From positions 658,744 to 722,743 of the forward strand of contig VFFE01007518.1 of the NCBI GenBank assembly GCA_008921705.1: a stretch of 64,000 nt of DNA, written 5' to 3'. Below the pieces are notes generated by a model. The model saw nothing but the letters and a program-made list of their open reading frames with translations. It ran no database searches and was not told where the DNA came from. The translations under genes were made by a program, and so were the position numbers. This DNA comes from Burhinus oedicnemus. Its lineage: Eukaryota; Chordata; Aves; Charadriiformes; Burhinidae. Shown piece after piece: positions 51,191 to 63,335 of this stretch. Positions within the stretch are counted from its first letter, which is position 1, and each line of letters opens with the position of its first letter.

Positions 51191-53624
51191 ATGTCATATG
51201 GTTTTCTTTTTTTTTTTGAGGAAAAAAAAAAGATGGAAGAAGAAACGTGTATTCTTCCAACTTCCTCCATGCAATCAAGTGTGATTTTGCACTTTGGATT
51301 TATAGACTTAAGTAATTATATAAAGAGTATGGATTTGGGGATAAAGTTTGTTTAACAATCTTCTACATCTTGATCTGCATATCATCTGGAGAGGCCCACA
51401 GTTAATCTTTCCAAGGACAAAGTTCCAAAATTTCATGCAATAGTGAAAAATAGTCACTTTTTGTGAAACTGCAAGGTGAGGATTGACAGAGGAATCAGAC
51501 CTAGGTTCTTAAGCATGAGATAGCTCACTGACTTCAGTTATTGCAGAATGTGTTCTCAAAGGTCTGCCTCATAAGGACTAAGCAGAAGATGAACATATTG
51601 CGGTGAGTTTACCTAAAATTGCACTTCTTGCTTTCAGTTCTCTCCTGAGGTGAGCAGGGTCATCAAAGTACTTTCTGTGAAGATGGTATCATTCAGTCTT
51701 TACGTTCTGTGCTCCTATGGTGAGTTATAGTCTAATCTGAAAATGAGGGAAGTTGTCGAAGTAGATGTTATTATGGTCAGGGTCTCTTTTGAGATAATTG
51801 GCCAAATTACAATGTCTTACCTCCAGTTTTTTGTGTACACTTGAACTTTAGTAAGTATGATACTTATATATGGAAACAATACAGGTGTCTATAACTCAAC
51901 TAATCTTTTATAACCATTGGAGAGAACTCAGCACTTCTAACGTGAGTTTAATTTGATTTCTTGTAGATCATAAGCGTAAATAAATAATTTTATAGTGAGT
52001 AAAAAAAAAATAAATAATCCTTGGACTACCAGAAGAACTGGGAGCAGTTTTAAACTCCACTTTTAAGTTAATAGAGATGGCTGACTACATTCCTGAAATT
52101 CATATCCAAGCTCATATGGAAGACAAGTTGCAAAGACTAAATCTCTACCATTCATGGTACTTCAGAGTTCTAGCTGTATCTGAGCTGCTTTGAGCATCTA
52201 CTTAGGCTATTATTTTTTCCTGCTTTTTTGTTTGTTTGTTTGTTTGTTTATTTCACAGATAATTCATTCTACTGCCCTAGCAGCTACAAACAGCTACTCC
52301 TCAGAGGCAGAAGGACTGTTTAAACTAATATTATTGCTAAAGAAATGCACATTAAACTCCAGGAAAAGTCACTGGCTCAAAAGCAGCCCAACTGCTGCAT
52401 GGATACTAACCAAGTATGAGACAACTTCATTTGCAAATTGAGTGAATGACCATGTTAGGTGTTGGGTTTTTTCATTTCATAGGTGTAGCTCTGGCCCGCC
52501 GAACTCTCTAGGAATTTAGGTGGGACCCACTCCTTAATGCTAGATACTTAGAATGCACACATACATTTGAGTTTGGCACTGCACGCTATCATTGTAGTCA
52601 GTTAACCATTTCTGTCAAAGGATAGATATGGATACATTTAGGGAGTGATTCATTTAATCTTGAAGTAGCTGCCTGAAATAGGGTAATTGCTCCCCAGAAG
52701 TTTTTTTTTTTCCTTTCTGTTGATCATAAAGGGAGACTAGGATGACTAGTTCAGTATATAGAAGTATAAAGTTAGGGGAGAAAAGATGACACATTTGTAC
52801 ACCTGGTGCTTTAAGAACTTTGACAGACTGCTGATTAAGTAGGGCAGAAAATGTGTAGTCGACATCAGGGAATGGATAACTAGAAAACTTTGTGAAAGTC
52901 CCCAAAGGGAAGGAATGGAAATTTGAGAATTACTTTGAATTACCTTTTAAATGATTGTAGGCAATTTTGTGTTTAGTTTTGCCAGCTTTCTTTTTTCAAC
53001 TAATCGATAAGGTGTTAATTCTCACTGTGTTTTGCATAATCACAAGGAGGCTCAGCTTCAGCTACTTGCTAACAATAAATGATTTTAACTTTGTGTTAGC
53101 AGCATTTATGTGGTTTTTTTCTTCTTTTTCTTCTTCTCTGAAGAAACACACCCTTAAAAACTTATGAAATGAAAGCTTTTTTCTGGAGATAGCAAGAATT
53201 TTTTTCCTCCTGGGTAGATGGAGTGGCATCAAGAATTCAAAGAAAATTCAAGACACAGTAACAGTATTTGGAATAGCAATCCCCAAGCTAGTCCATGCAA
53301 ATGCATTTACACTGTCTGTAGATCCAACACACAGCTACTTCTTCATGCTGACTGCTGAAGAGTCAGTGGGTTTCCAGGCCTAAGACAGGGATCCCAAATT
53401 TGGGCGCTCAAGATTTGACAGGAGGCAACTTAGTGTCAGGGTGTCATGTGAACTGGTAGATCATTAAAGAACAGAGAGCTGCCAGCCAGGGTCCATCCCA
53501 CCACCCCAGCCAGAAGCAGGGCAGACAGGGACCAGCAGGGCAGCCCTGGGCATCGGGCATCTCCATGAGGACAGGGACAGGCTGAGGCTGGGTTGGAATG
53601 TGGGCCCATGGGTATGTGCAAGAC
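51191..53624. other. Non-coding DNA with one weak exon candidate
   Basis: No recognised gene or interspersed repeat. A TTTG run lies at 52230-52250 and an A-run at 52002-52011. The exon-like block at 51638-51719 is listed separately. Confidence 0.55.
51638..51719 (+). other. Weak candidate internal exon
   Basis: CTTGCTTTCAG precedes an 82-bp block that ends at TCCTATG|GTGAGTT. Read in phase 0, as required by the exon candidate at 48730, it stays open (FSPEVSRVIKVLSVKMVSF, then SLYVLCSY) and ends in phase 1. A second possible donor, CCTGAG|GTGAGC, lies at 51649. The peptide is not recognised. The evidence is only splice-site words and an open frame, so chance is a serious alternative. Confidence 0.15.
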
Positions 53625-53790
53625 AGCGGGACCATGTCTAGTCAGGGAGGGATGTGGGGAGTTGGAGACCAGCCCTGCTGTGGCTCCACTGAGGCAGGGG
53701 CTGGTGGCCCCAGAGGGAATGAGACAAGGCTTCTCATGGGTCCCATGGGTCAGAGCCATTGAAGCCTGTTACTGCCTTCAATTCCTTGAC
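53625..53790 (+). repeat. GC-rich unclassified repeat, copy 1
   Basis: GAGACCAGCCCTGCTGTGGC, then CCACTGAGGCAGGGGCTGGT, GGCCCCAGAGGG and GCCTGTTACTGCC. It aligns by eye, with gaps, to 55165-55345. The GC content is far above that of the surroundings, and the GC-rich zone starts further left, at about 53440. No family is recognised. Confidence 0.5.
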
Positions 53791-53837
53791 GCTGAAGGTT
53801 CAAACCTAGTTTCTGTTTTGTACTGTGTGTTTCACAG

Positions 53838-53946
53838 ATGTGCTCAAAGAAAATGGAAACGGGAAGTTAGCATTGAGCAGCAGGCATATATTCATATTAT
53901 GAAGTCGCTATTGGCTAAACTGAAGATGTTATTAAATCAGCAATGA
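53838..53946 (+). other. Weak candidate terminal exon
   Basis: TGTGTGTTTCACAG precedes a block with two open readings. One reads CAQRKWKREVSIEQQ and on to a TGA at 53944. The other begins by completing a GAT codon and ends at a TGA at 53900. The second would be in phase with the candidate exon at 51638-51719. AATAAA words at 54209-54214 and 54238-54243 could serve for polyadenylation. The peptide is unrecognised and the evidence is weak. Confidence 0.15.
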
Positions 53947-55164
53947 GGCTATTTGATAAACTATGAAGAAAAGAAAGATGAAACTATTATGGTTATGTGC
54001 CTTTGAACAGCCTGTAAAAATCCAGCACTTCATAGTAAATTAACAAAGCCACAATGAACAGGAAAATAAGATGAATATTAAGCTGATAAACTTTTGTAAA
54101 GACCATCTGCAGAAACATCACAAAACCGTTTGATAACATGTAAAGCAGTGCTCTTGCAGTCATAGAAACTGCTGATGCAATACTAACATGAGAGAAGCAG
54201 TGAATCAGAATAAAGGCCTGTCATAATAACAAGGAAAAATAAAGCTTTATAAGAAGATTCCAGTAACTTGCAAATAAGAGACAGCCATGCAACTTCAAAG
54301 CACATTTCAGAATGAGAAGAAAACTCATCAATAGAAAAGCAAAGGTATTTTCAGAAATACACTAAAACTTACTATCGTTGTGAGATAAACTACTGAGATT
54401 ATCTGAGTAAGTAAAGTTGCTGTAAAATCATTTAGAATACTTGCGTTTTCCACAAATTAAAATAACTTTTTATGAAGAGTGATCAAGACCTACTTATTTA
54501 AGTGAGTAATACCAGTTTTGTATACTTCTGCTTTTAGTATGTAGGTTGTCTTCATTATTCCAGCAACAGTATGTTAAGATGTACTAGCTGGTGGGAGAAA
54601 GGTTTGTGCTAAACCCTAAGTTTAATGCTTGAGCAAAGTTCAAAACAGGACTGAGCCACCGAATGTCCAATTTAAACAAAAAATAAGAGTTTAAGTCCAA
54701 AACACAAGGTTTAAAGACTTGTATTTTCTATTAATAGTGGAAATACATGCATGCTGTAGCCATCTTAAGAAGAACTGTTTTCTTTAAATTACTCAAATAT
54801 TTTAAAATATTGTACATAAATCTTCCATTTGATAGAGGTGAGTAGCTGGACATCTTACTCAACTTACTTATATGGGGAACAGAAATCACATATTCATTTA
54901 CTTCTCTCACCACAAATGGTGGGTCATTCTCACAGTACATCTATCGGACTGGTGTTTTGACAGAAATATAATGAAAGAAGTTACTTCTCTTTAATAATTA
55001 GAAAACAGTGGTTCCTGCCTCCTTTTTAATCCTGTGGGTTTTTAACTACAGAAAAGGTTCTTTTAGCTTCACTAAAGAATATCTTTGTGTATTCTGCTTT
55101 TGCTCCTCACTGCAAAATACCAACATAATTTTTACAAAAACAACTAGACTAGAAAGATACCTGC
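53947..55164. other. Non-coding AT-rich DNA
   Basis: Besides the two AATAAA words near 54209 and 54238, nothing is recognised. Confidence 0.6.
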
Positions 55165-55345
55165 CCATGGCCAGGCTGAGTAAGGCTGTGGAGAACTGAA
55201 CAACCGCCCTGCTGCGGCATCACTGGAGCAGATGATTGCCCCAGGGGGCTGCAATGGGGTCCTTGGCTGCGAGCAGGGTGGAGGGAGCCAAAATTGGGGC
55301 ACATCACAAGGACAGTAATACCTGTTACTGCCCTCCAAGCATTCC
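55165..55345 (+). repeat. GC-rich unclassified repeat, copy 2
   Basis: CAACCGCCCTGCTGCGGC, then TCACTGGAGCAGATGATTGC, CCCAGGGGGCTGCAATGGGG and ACCTGTTACTGCCC align with 53625-53790 about 1.5 kb upstream. The GC-rich sequence continues to about 55630, up to the next CR1, without further similarity between the two copies. Confidence 0.5.
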
Positions 55346-55635
55346 CTCCCAGTGCAGCATGTCCTCACAACTTACAGAGACCTGGTCTCATAAGGGACCT
55401 GCTGTGGAGGCATATAATTGCTGAGGCCTGTCAGTGGGTTTTCTCAGGCCACACAGAGGCAGGTCAAATACAGCTTCCTGGGAAAGGGACACTGTATGGA
55501 AGACTTGGGGGTATGGGGGCATCGTAACCCCTTATTTTGGGAGGTGAAGGGTCCCGGACATCCCAATGGTCTCCAGAGACTGTGCAGCAGGTAGAGGAGG
55601 GGTGTAGGGCTGGGTAGGTGTTGGCCAAAGAAGGA

Positions 55636-56225
55636 GTGGGCTTGCAGCCCGGAAGGCCAACTGTATCCTGGGCTGCATGAAAAGAAGCATGCTCTGCTCT
55701 CGTGAGACCCCACCTGGAATACTGTGTCCAGCTTTGGAGTCCTCAGCGCAAGAAGGATATGGACCTATTGGAGCGGGTCCAGAGGAGGGCCAAGAAGGTG
55801 ATAAGAGTTCTGGAGCACCTCTCCTATGAGGACAGGCTGAGAGAGTTAGGGTTGTTCAGCCTGGAGAAGAGAAGGCTCCAAGGAGACCTTATAGCAGCCT
55901 TCCAGTATCAGAAGGGGGCCTACAATAAAAATGAGGAAGGACTTTTTGCAGGGGCATGTAGTGATAGGACGAGAGGTAATGACTTCAAACTGGAAGAGGG
56001 TAGATATAGATTAGATATCTGGAAGAAATTTTTCACTCTGAGGGTAGTGAGGCACTTGAATGGGTTGCCCAGAGGACTTGTGGATGTTCCATGCCTGGAA
56101 GTGTTCAGAACCAGGCTGGATGGGGTTTTGAGCAACCTGGGCTAATGCCAGATGGATTGGAGCTACATGATCTTTAAGGTCCCTTCCAACCTAAACCATT
56201 CTATGATTCTATTATTCCATGATTA
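55636..56225 (+). mobile_element. CR1 LINE, 5'-truncated
   Basis: It starts in the C-terminal part of ORF2 (LQPGRPTVSWAA frame, the [11 protein letters not shown] region). After a short deletion at about 55690, where the segment following KRSM is missing, it continues as a long open frame to [11 protein letters not shown]. It ends in CCATTCTATGATTCTATTAT. It has the same arrangement as the copy at 40.0-40.8 kb but lacks the reverse transcriptase. It is a dead, truncated copy. Confidence 0.94.
55702..56145 (+). pseudogene. CR1 ORF2 C-terminal fragment, 147 codons open
   Basis: An uninterrupted frame of 147 codons, from [15 protein letters not shown] to [14 protein letters not shown]. It is the same length as the frame at 40290-40733 and aligns to it without gaps. 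Landmarks are [38 protein letters not shown] and [19 protein letters not shown]. It is a LINE fragment with no evidence of its own start or promoter. Confidence 0.8.
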
Positions 56226-59200
56226 TGAAATAGTAAAGGTAAAATCATCAGGTTTATAATAGTTTCCTTTTGTGGTTATTAACTGTTGAATGCATCCAAT
56301 GTATCAGTAAGAACAAGCACAGGAACCTTTGCATCTTCAGCTGAAACATAGTGAGATCTTAGCAAGTATACTGGTTGACATGATCTCTGTTTCTATGAAT
56401 GGTGACAGATTATAACAGTAATTGATTCATATTCTGGCTACACTTATCAAAAACAACTACAGCAATACCAAAAAAACCCTGAACCCAACACCTGTGAGTG
56501 GGATGATAATTTTTCAAAGTGTTTTCTTACTTCATGGAATTTTTTAAGTGTTTTCCAGTAGCACTCCATCATACACAATGTAACTTTGTGAGGACTGGAA
56601 AAGTTAATCATGATACAAGACATGGACGAAGTTTTAGAAAGAAAAACGTAATTAATCTGTAATAAGAAGAAAGTCAGGGGTTTTTTTGGTTTGTGATTTG
56701 TTTTGTGTTTTGTTGTTTTGGGTTTCTTTAAAGTAACAACAGAACATGTTGTTGTATGTGTTTACCCCAGGCAGAAGTCATCAACCTGTTTCTTTTCAGA
56801 CTTCCAGTATTTCATTTTATGTTATCTAAGGTCTTCAGTGCCTCATCAGAATGAAGAGTTACTAATACCTACTCCAAAGGGTGCTGTAAGAATAAATTAT
56901 TACAAGTTGGGAAATACCATGATAGAAGTTATAAATATCTGAATAAGCAGAACCCTGGACAGTTTCATAATTAACAGAATAGAAGAGGTTCCCCTGGAGA
57001 TATAAGAAAAGGTGAAATGAACTCAATATTATTTCTTAAAGAGGAAGTTCAGAGAAGACAATGTAGTCCATAAAAGCTAATATTATATATATCGTAGTGA
57101 CTTTAACATCCTTCCCAGACACTTGTAAGGATGTCTGTTGATCAAGTGGATATTAATAAATTCTTTTAACTGTTTTATTCCTACCATTTCACAAGATATT
57201 CAACAAGATCTTTGATCTGTTGAACTATTTTACCCTTTCTTTTTACAATTAATCAAGACAAAACAGGCAAAGCTGATTTTTAGCATATGTTGGGACTTAA
57301 CTGAAGTTATGTAATAATTATAATGATATGGATCAGGAGTGATCTTTAGACAAATGTATAAATTAATGTTAAATTCTGATCAAAGTAACTATTTTTTATT
57401 GTTTTTTAATACACTACTATAAATATTTCCAGTGAAAATATAAATTGTGGATAAACTGATACTCACAGATGTCAAAGTATTATAAGGAATTTTTGACAGG
57501 ATTAAAAAGTATTAGTAAATTATTCCACATTATTATTACTACAAATTTTGAAGGCATTATATGTGACAAGTACCTTGCCAGGACTATGGAATATATGGCT
57601 ACAGGTAAAATAGTCAGTTCCACAAAACTTCTCCAGACTGTGGATTTTATGTCACCTACATTGCTAGAAAGGTCCACTTCAGATTTAAGGTCTATGCCAG
57701 CTAGTATTCTCTCAAACAGTGTGTGGGCACAATTTGAGAATTAGCATGGGATGATTAGAGAATTTAATAATACAGACATGGATTATTTGTCCTTATTCAC
57801 TGGAAATGATCCCAAGATCATTTAATTTACAAGTATAAGGTTAGCTCCAGAGTTCTGCTGCACCTGAGGAGTCAGGAAAGAGAAGTAGTCCTTGCCTATA
57901 TTGCTAGACCTCTGCTTTCTTGTCTGCTGAGCCAATGAGGAAGAAAATAAGAAAATAGGTGGTTCAGCAATACAAGGAAAGACACGTGATGGTATTACTG
58001 TCAGCGCAGTTCTGCAGTTAAATAACCGAGTTGACTGGATTTGTACCAGACCAGTATCCACCAAAGTGCAGTAAAATATTTTTAAGAGTGTTCCCTAAGG
58101 ATACAGTGACCTAATATCCAAATTCATTCCAAAATGTGGATTCAGTCTTCAACTGTTCACTAAATGTAAGGTTATTCTGAGGACATCAACATCTGACCTT
58201 TGTCACCTGAAGTTATGCAGGCCTTAATGGATATTTCCATAACCCTTACCACAGTGATTGCAATGTACTGTACAGCTAATTGAGCTTTAGACTGTTTAGT
58301 TCTGGCATGGTTAATAATCTAGTAATGGCACCACAAAGCTAAATGGATGGTCACTCACTTTGCTTCTGTAACTCTAAGATCAATAAGGATTAAATGTCTG
58401 CTTCTAGCAATACCTAGGATTAAACAGGCAAAGAGATACACAAACACAAAGATGCTGCATACACGCAATCCAGGCAACATAATTTTGGATTGCTTGTGGC
58501 ACCTAAACTGATAAGAGTTCTCAGCATTCTTAAGTCAAAAAATCAGAGCAAGAAAAGATGATGGTGTCCCAGAGTTTTACTCAGAAATTCAGAAACCTAA
58601 GCCTAGTTTCCTTTTTGCTGGAGGGGTTTCATTTCTGTCAATCTGTTCTTCCAGATTAATAAAATAACCAGCTGGCTATTAGATATAGGAGTGGGAATCT
58701 TTAGCTCCCTCCTTCAAATTATTAGGTTTTGCATGAAATAATTAAATATACATTGTTCCAGAGAAAGATGGAGTAAGAGACATTATGAAATTCTACCCAA
58801 ATGGTCAGGGCTGTTACCTGTCATGGGGAAATCTGCCTCCCAAATGCTGCTCTAGTGAGTATTTAATTAATAATAGTTAAATTTTTATTAATATGTAATA
58901 TGAAAAATGGGTCTCCCCTTGTTTAAATCAAGGCTGTACAGATCACAATTCTTCTTTTTCTGTCCCAGTGAATATTTACTTAATATTAAAGTGGAACACT
59001 CTTTTTTCCCAAAAAGGATTGAGAGTTTAACCTGTAACTGAGAGTTTAAAAGGAATAGGAGGTGCATGTTTTAATTCTCTCAGGTAAAAAGGAAATTGAA
59101 ATTGGGTTTCATCTCCCAAGTGCTAGGGAGAAAGATGTTATTCTAATATCTTCTATCTGAGATTACTGTGTAGGTTGTCTACCTGACTCTAAAAGAGGTT

Positions 59201-61187
59201 TCAGGATTAAGAGTACTACAAGGAGGTAATAGTGTCAGTTTCTGCCTAGATCAGGTGTTGCTCAGCATTTTGAGACATGAGACTGTGTAATGGCCAGGTA
59301 TCCTAGACTTAGTAAGGAAACCACCACACCTCTTACATCTGCCTATGCTTCTGATTCTTTAAGTGTTAGATAGAGTTAACATGTTGTCTTCCTGGGTACA
59401 AGGGTATTCTCCCAAGTTCAAAAGTTATTCTCCCACTGGATGAAATAAAAATATCATTTCATCTTTATTTCACTACCATTTCATATTCTTCATATTACTA
59501 GTGCATTAGTTAGCAGACATTCCAAGTTTCAGATCTGGTCCAATATTTGAAGAACCTTGTGTTTGGGGAAGAGAGTTCAGCTCTTTAATAAGGTAATACG
59601 ACATAGCACATTATGTTGTATTGGTCCTGTGATTAGACACCATATGATTCAGTAATTGGGAAGAGGCCAGAAGAGTCGGTCACATATGGGGGGCAGAGCT
59701 TTTAGCAACATTTTTAAGCAGGGAGCCCAGTAAGGTGGCACACTCGTCCTAGTTACAGGAGTTTCAAAATTGTGTGTAGAAAGAGTTGGTGAAGTAGGAG
59801 ACTATCTATGCATCTTTAACATAAATATATAAAATTCTTTTTTCAGTGGGAGTCCATGACATCAACCATGTGATTGAGTCCAACACACAGTCCTTCAAGC
59901 TGTGCAAGCCTGAGTTATGTAGTAGTTTTCCATAGCTATGTGACCTATGCTCCCTATAGGGCACAAAAAATGTCAGAGGAAAAGCATATACCTAAAAATA
60001 AAGCCCAAAGTAAAAAAGAAACTTTACGTTTCAGAACTCTTTGGAACTAGAATGTTTTAGCTCATCATTGGCCTTGGCTGTCCCCTCAGTTCCTTCCTCT
60101 GAAAGCTACAGCGAACATAACTGTAGTGTAAATCCCAGAGAGAAGCTGACTGCATGTTATGCTATTTGTGGAATGAGGTCTGAGAACCATTTCATGCTGA
60201 TAAATGGGCAGCTTGACAAAGGGTGGAAAAAACCAAGGTAGATACCTTTGCTTCCTTGCGATGTTAAAAAGACACCTGCCCAAAAAAAAGAATAGCACAA
60301 AAGAAAAAAATCAGGAGAAAAAAAACCCAACTCATTTGTATTGTCCTAATTGTGAAGGTTACAGTGAGCTCCTCTAAATTTAAACTCATGTGTTGCAGTG
60401 CTTTGGACATAGTCATTTGGAAACTGCTTTGCATTGTTTAGTGCCACCTGAAATGTAAAGCATATTTATCTAGACGTTGCCTTTCCACATGCCATGTAGT
60501 TGGACACAAATTAAATGCCAAAAGTTAGATCTTGACAGAAGACTTGTTTTGTCTTTAAGCGTTCCTATTAGTCCTCCTTTCCGCTCTTCCAATTCTGTTG
60601 AAATGATTGTGTAGTTCTTCATATCCAAGAAAGCGCATGAATTTAAAATATTCTCCTGTTTTCTGCCTGCCTCCTAAGTGCCACACATCTATTTAACTAG
60701 GACAACAGGGTGGACATTTCCAGAACAAATACAGTTGTTCACACAAGGATATCTATGTTCTCAGAAAGAGAGCTTCTCTTTGGAGATTTGCATGATTTAA
60801 AAATGTCTGTACAAATATTATTTTCCAACCAAAACAAAGATTACATTCTGCATTGTCAAACCAGGACTGGCATTTTGCAAAAATATTGTGAGTCTTTCGT
60901 ATTTCTATTTGCTTCTACATAAAGGCAAGCAACTCTGCAGTGGACAAACACCAAGAAAGTGTTGGCAATGGCAGAATGATAACTCCCACTTGCATACAAA
61001 GCAAACTTCCACATCATGATGTATGCCCATCAAATCAGCGTATTTGGCAAGTGAGCTATGTTTCATATATTTGAACTGCATGTTTTTGAAGAAGTGTTTT
61101 AGAAGCCAGTCATATTGTTTATCTCATTTCCTAGCTGATCCATATTCCATACAGGCTGAGGTCGTAAGAGAAAAGGAAAGGGAAGAG
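56226..61187. other. Non-coding AT-rich DNA
   Basis: No recognised gene, RNA or transposon in nearly 5 kb. Open frames (for example 57469-57744, 91 codons) carry no motif. A 203-bp exon-like block at 60035-60237 is discussed among the findings. Confidence 0.55.
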
Positions 61188-61775
61188 TGTGCTGGTTTTG
61201 TCTGGGATAGAGTTAGTTTTCTTTGTAGTAGTTAGTATGTGGCTATGTTTTGAATTTGTGCTGAAAACAGTGTTGAAAATACAGGGATGTTTTTGTTATT
61301 GCTTAGCAGTGCTTACACAGAGTCAAGGCCTTTTCTGCTTCTCACATCACCCCGCCAGCGAGTAGGCTGGGGGTGCACAAGAAGCTGGGAGGTGGATGCA
61401 GCTGGGACAGCTGACCCCAACTGATGAAAGAGAAGTTCCATGCCATATGACATCATACTCAGCAATAAAACTTAGCAAGAATGTTGGCTGGGGGGTCACT
61501 GCTCAGTGACTGGATGGACATCGGTCAGTTAGTGGTGAACAATTGTTTTCATTTGCATCATTTGGGTTTTATTTCTCTCTCTGTCTTATTTTCCTTTTCA
61601 TCGCAAATTATTGTTGTTGTTGTTGTTATTATTATATTTTATTTCAATTGTTTAACTGTTTTAATCTCAACCCATGAGTTTTCTCACTTCTTCTGATTCT
61701 CCCCCCATTGCGCTGGGAGGGAGTAAGCAAGTGGCTGTGTGGTGCTTAGTTGCTAGCTGGGGTTAAACCATGACA
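61188..61775 (+). mobile_element. Solo LTR of an avian endogenous retrovirus
   Basis: A 588-bp element starts TGTGCTGGTTTTGTCTGG and ends GGGGTTAAACCATGACA. Flanking AAGAG (61183-61187) and AAGGG (61776-61780) look like a 5-bp target-site duplication with one change. Landmarks shared with the minus-strand LTR at 34796-35378 are GGCCTTTTCTGCTTCTCA, GCGAGTAGGCTGGGGGTGCA and the GATTCTCCCCCCATTG U5 part. The central region (GGGGTCACTGCTCAGTGACT, then a TTGTTGTTG run and TTATTATT) differs from the other copy, marking another subfamily. No internal viral region is present. The TATA position reads AATAAAAC, so the promoter is probably damaged. Confidence 0.88.
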
Positions 61776-62757
61776 AAGGGGAAGGGAAAGAAAGGAAAGA
61801 ATTAATTCAAACAAAATTTCAACAATATTAAAGCCATGCATGATCCATCAGTGGGATAAAAGGATTCTTACAGCCACAAAAATTTCAACATATTTTTGGT
61901 GTTAATTATTTTAAGCAACAGTATAAACTGCTTTGAGTTCCATAAAACATCTAAGAAGGACACTTAAGGAGTTGTGTTTATGTATTAGTACCTCCATATA
62001 TTTTCTCAAATGTATGAATATAAAGCCTAAAACGAGGTACAAGAGACATTTAAAAAACTACAAAAAGATGAGACAGGCAATTCCTTTTCACTGAAAGTCA
62101 CCAGAAGATAAATGAGCAGTTCTGTAATCATAGTAAAAAATGAATAGACAAGATATGAGCAAAATCTAATCTATATCCTTTGGTATCTAATAGGAGAGAC
62201 TGATGTGTTGTGTAAAATTCATGTGTGCATTATACCCAATAAATTCTTAGTGTAAAATGCATGTAGATTGTCAGTGTTCTTACCACAAGATCTGTCAAGT
62301 CCTTTTTGCATCTCCTCCCCCTACATCTGTAACTAGTTTCCCAACTTTCTGTTTTCCATAGAAGTGGAGACAATTCTTTCCTTCAATTTCACCCCACCCT
62401 TACCTTTAGCTGTTCTACAGCCTGCTGGATTGAACACTGTTTTGCAGGTGGGAAGGTTGAGTTTTACTCACCATATCAGCAGGGCAAAAACATATACATG
62501 CTGCCTTTTGCATGTTAGAGCATTGTAATCAGCAGGCTGCTCTGTAAATATAGGTAGCAGCTACACTGGTCATTCAACAGCAGCCTCCTTTCTTCAACGG
62601 TATCTCCTACTCAGTGAAGTTATGTCGCTGTCTTTTTTTCAGGCCTGAGCACCAACTTGCAATTAGCTCACTTAATTGCTCTAGTTAAGAGTCTCCAAAG
62701 CAATCCTGTTGTGCAAAACAGTTAGTCCTAAGCAGCATGGACTATTACAAAGTAGTT
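61776..62757. other. Non-coding AT-rich DNA
   Basis: No gene or recognised repeat is seen. Confidence 0.6.
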
Positions 62758-63180
62758 ATAGAATCATAGAATAGTTTGGATAGGAAGGGATCTTTAAAGA
62801 TCATGTAGTCCAACCCCTCTGCTGGAGCATCTTTCACTAGGTCAGGTTGCTCAGAACCCCATCCAGCCTGACCTTGAATGCCACCAGGGATGGGAAAATG
62901 ACAACTTCTCTGGGCAACCTCTTCCATTGTCTCACTACTCTCATTGTAAAAAATTTCTTCCTTATCCCACCTAAATCTAGTTAAAACCATTGGCCCCTTG
63001 TCCTGTCACTGCAGGCCCTGGCAAAAAGTCTTTCTCTGTCTTTCTTACAAGCCCCCTTTAAGTACTGAAATGCCACAATAAGATCTCTCCAGAGCCTTCT
63101 CTTCTCCAGGTTGAATGACCCCAAACCTCTCACCCTCTCTGCATAGGAGAGATGTTCCATCCCTCTGATCAATTTCATGG
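62758..63180 (-). mobile_element. CR1 LINE, 5'-truncated
   Basis: On the minus strand it carries MKLIRGMEHLSYAERVRGL, then NLEKRRLWRDLIVAFQYLKG and [10 protein letters not shown] of the CR1 ORF2 C-terminal region. A frameshift near 62985 follows. It ends at 62758 in the CR1 3' end, seen on the plus strand as TAGAATCATAGAATAG. It is a dead copy, truncated at about 63180. Confidence 0.94.
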
Positions 63181-63335
63181 TCTTTTATCTTTTCATTGTG
63201 TACTTTTCATCTCTTCCTTTTAGTGTGCTGTTCGTGTAGATCCACAGTTCATCAGAACCCTGAACTAATCTCTGTTGCTACGTTTTTCTCCATTAACATA
63301 AGTTCCAGGGAAAACTCACTCCAAATACAGAATAT

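Noticed and set aside
53436..53759. 107-codon minus-strand frame rich in Pro, Ser and Cys
   Set aside because: It lies in the GC-rich repeat where stop codons are rare; frames are open on both strands, which argues for composition and not coding.
57469..57744. 91-codon open frame, plus strand
   Set aside because: No motif, no splice or promoter context; length is within chance for this window.
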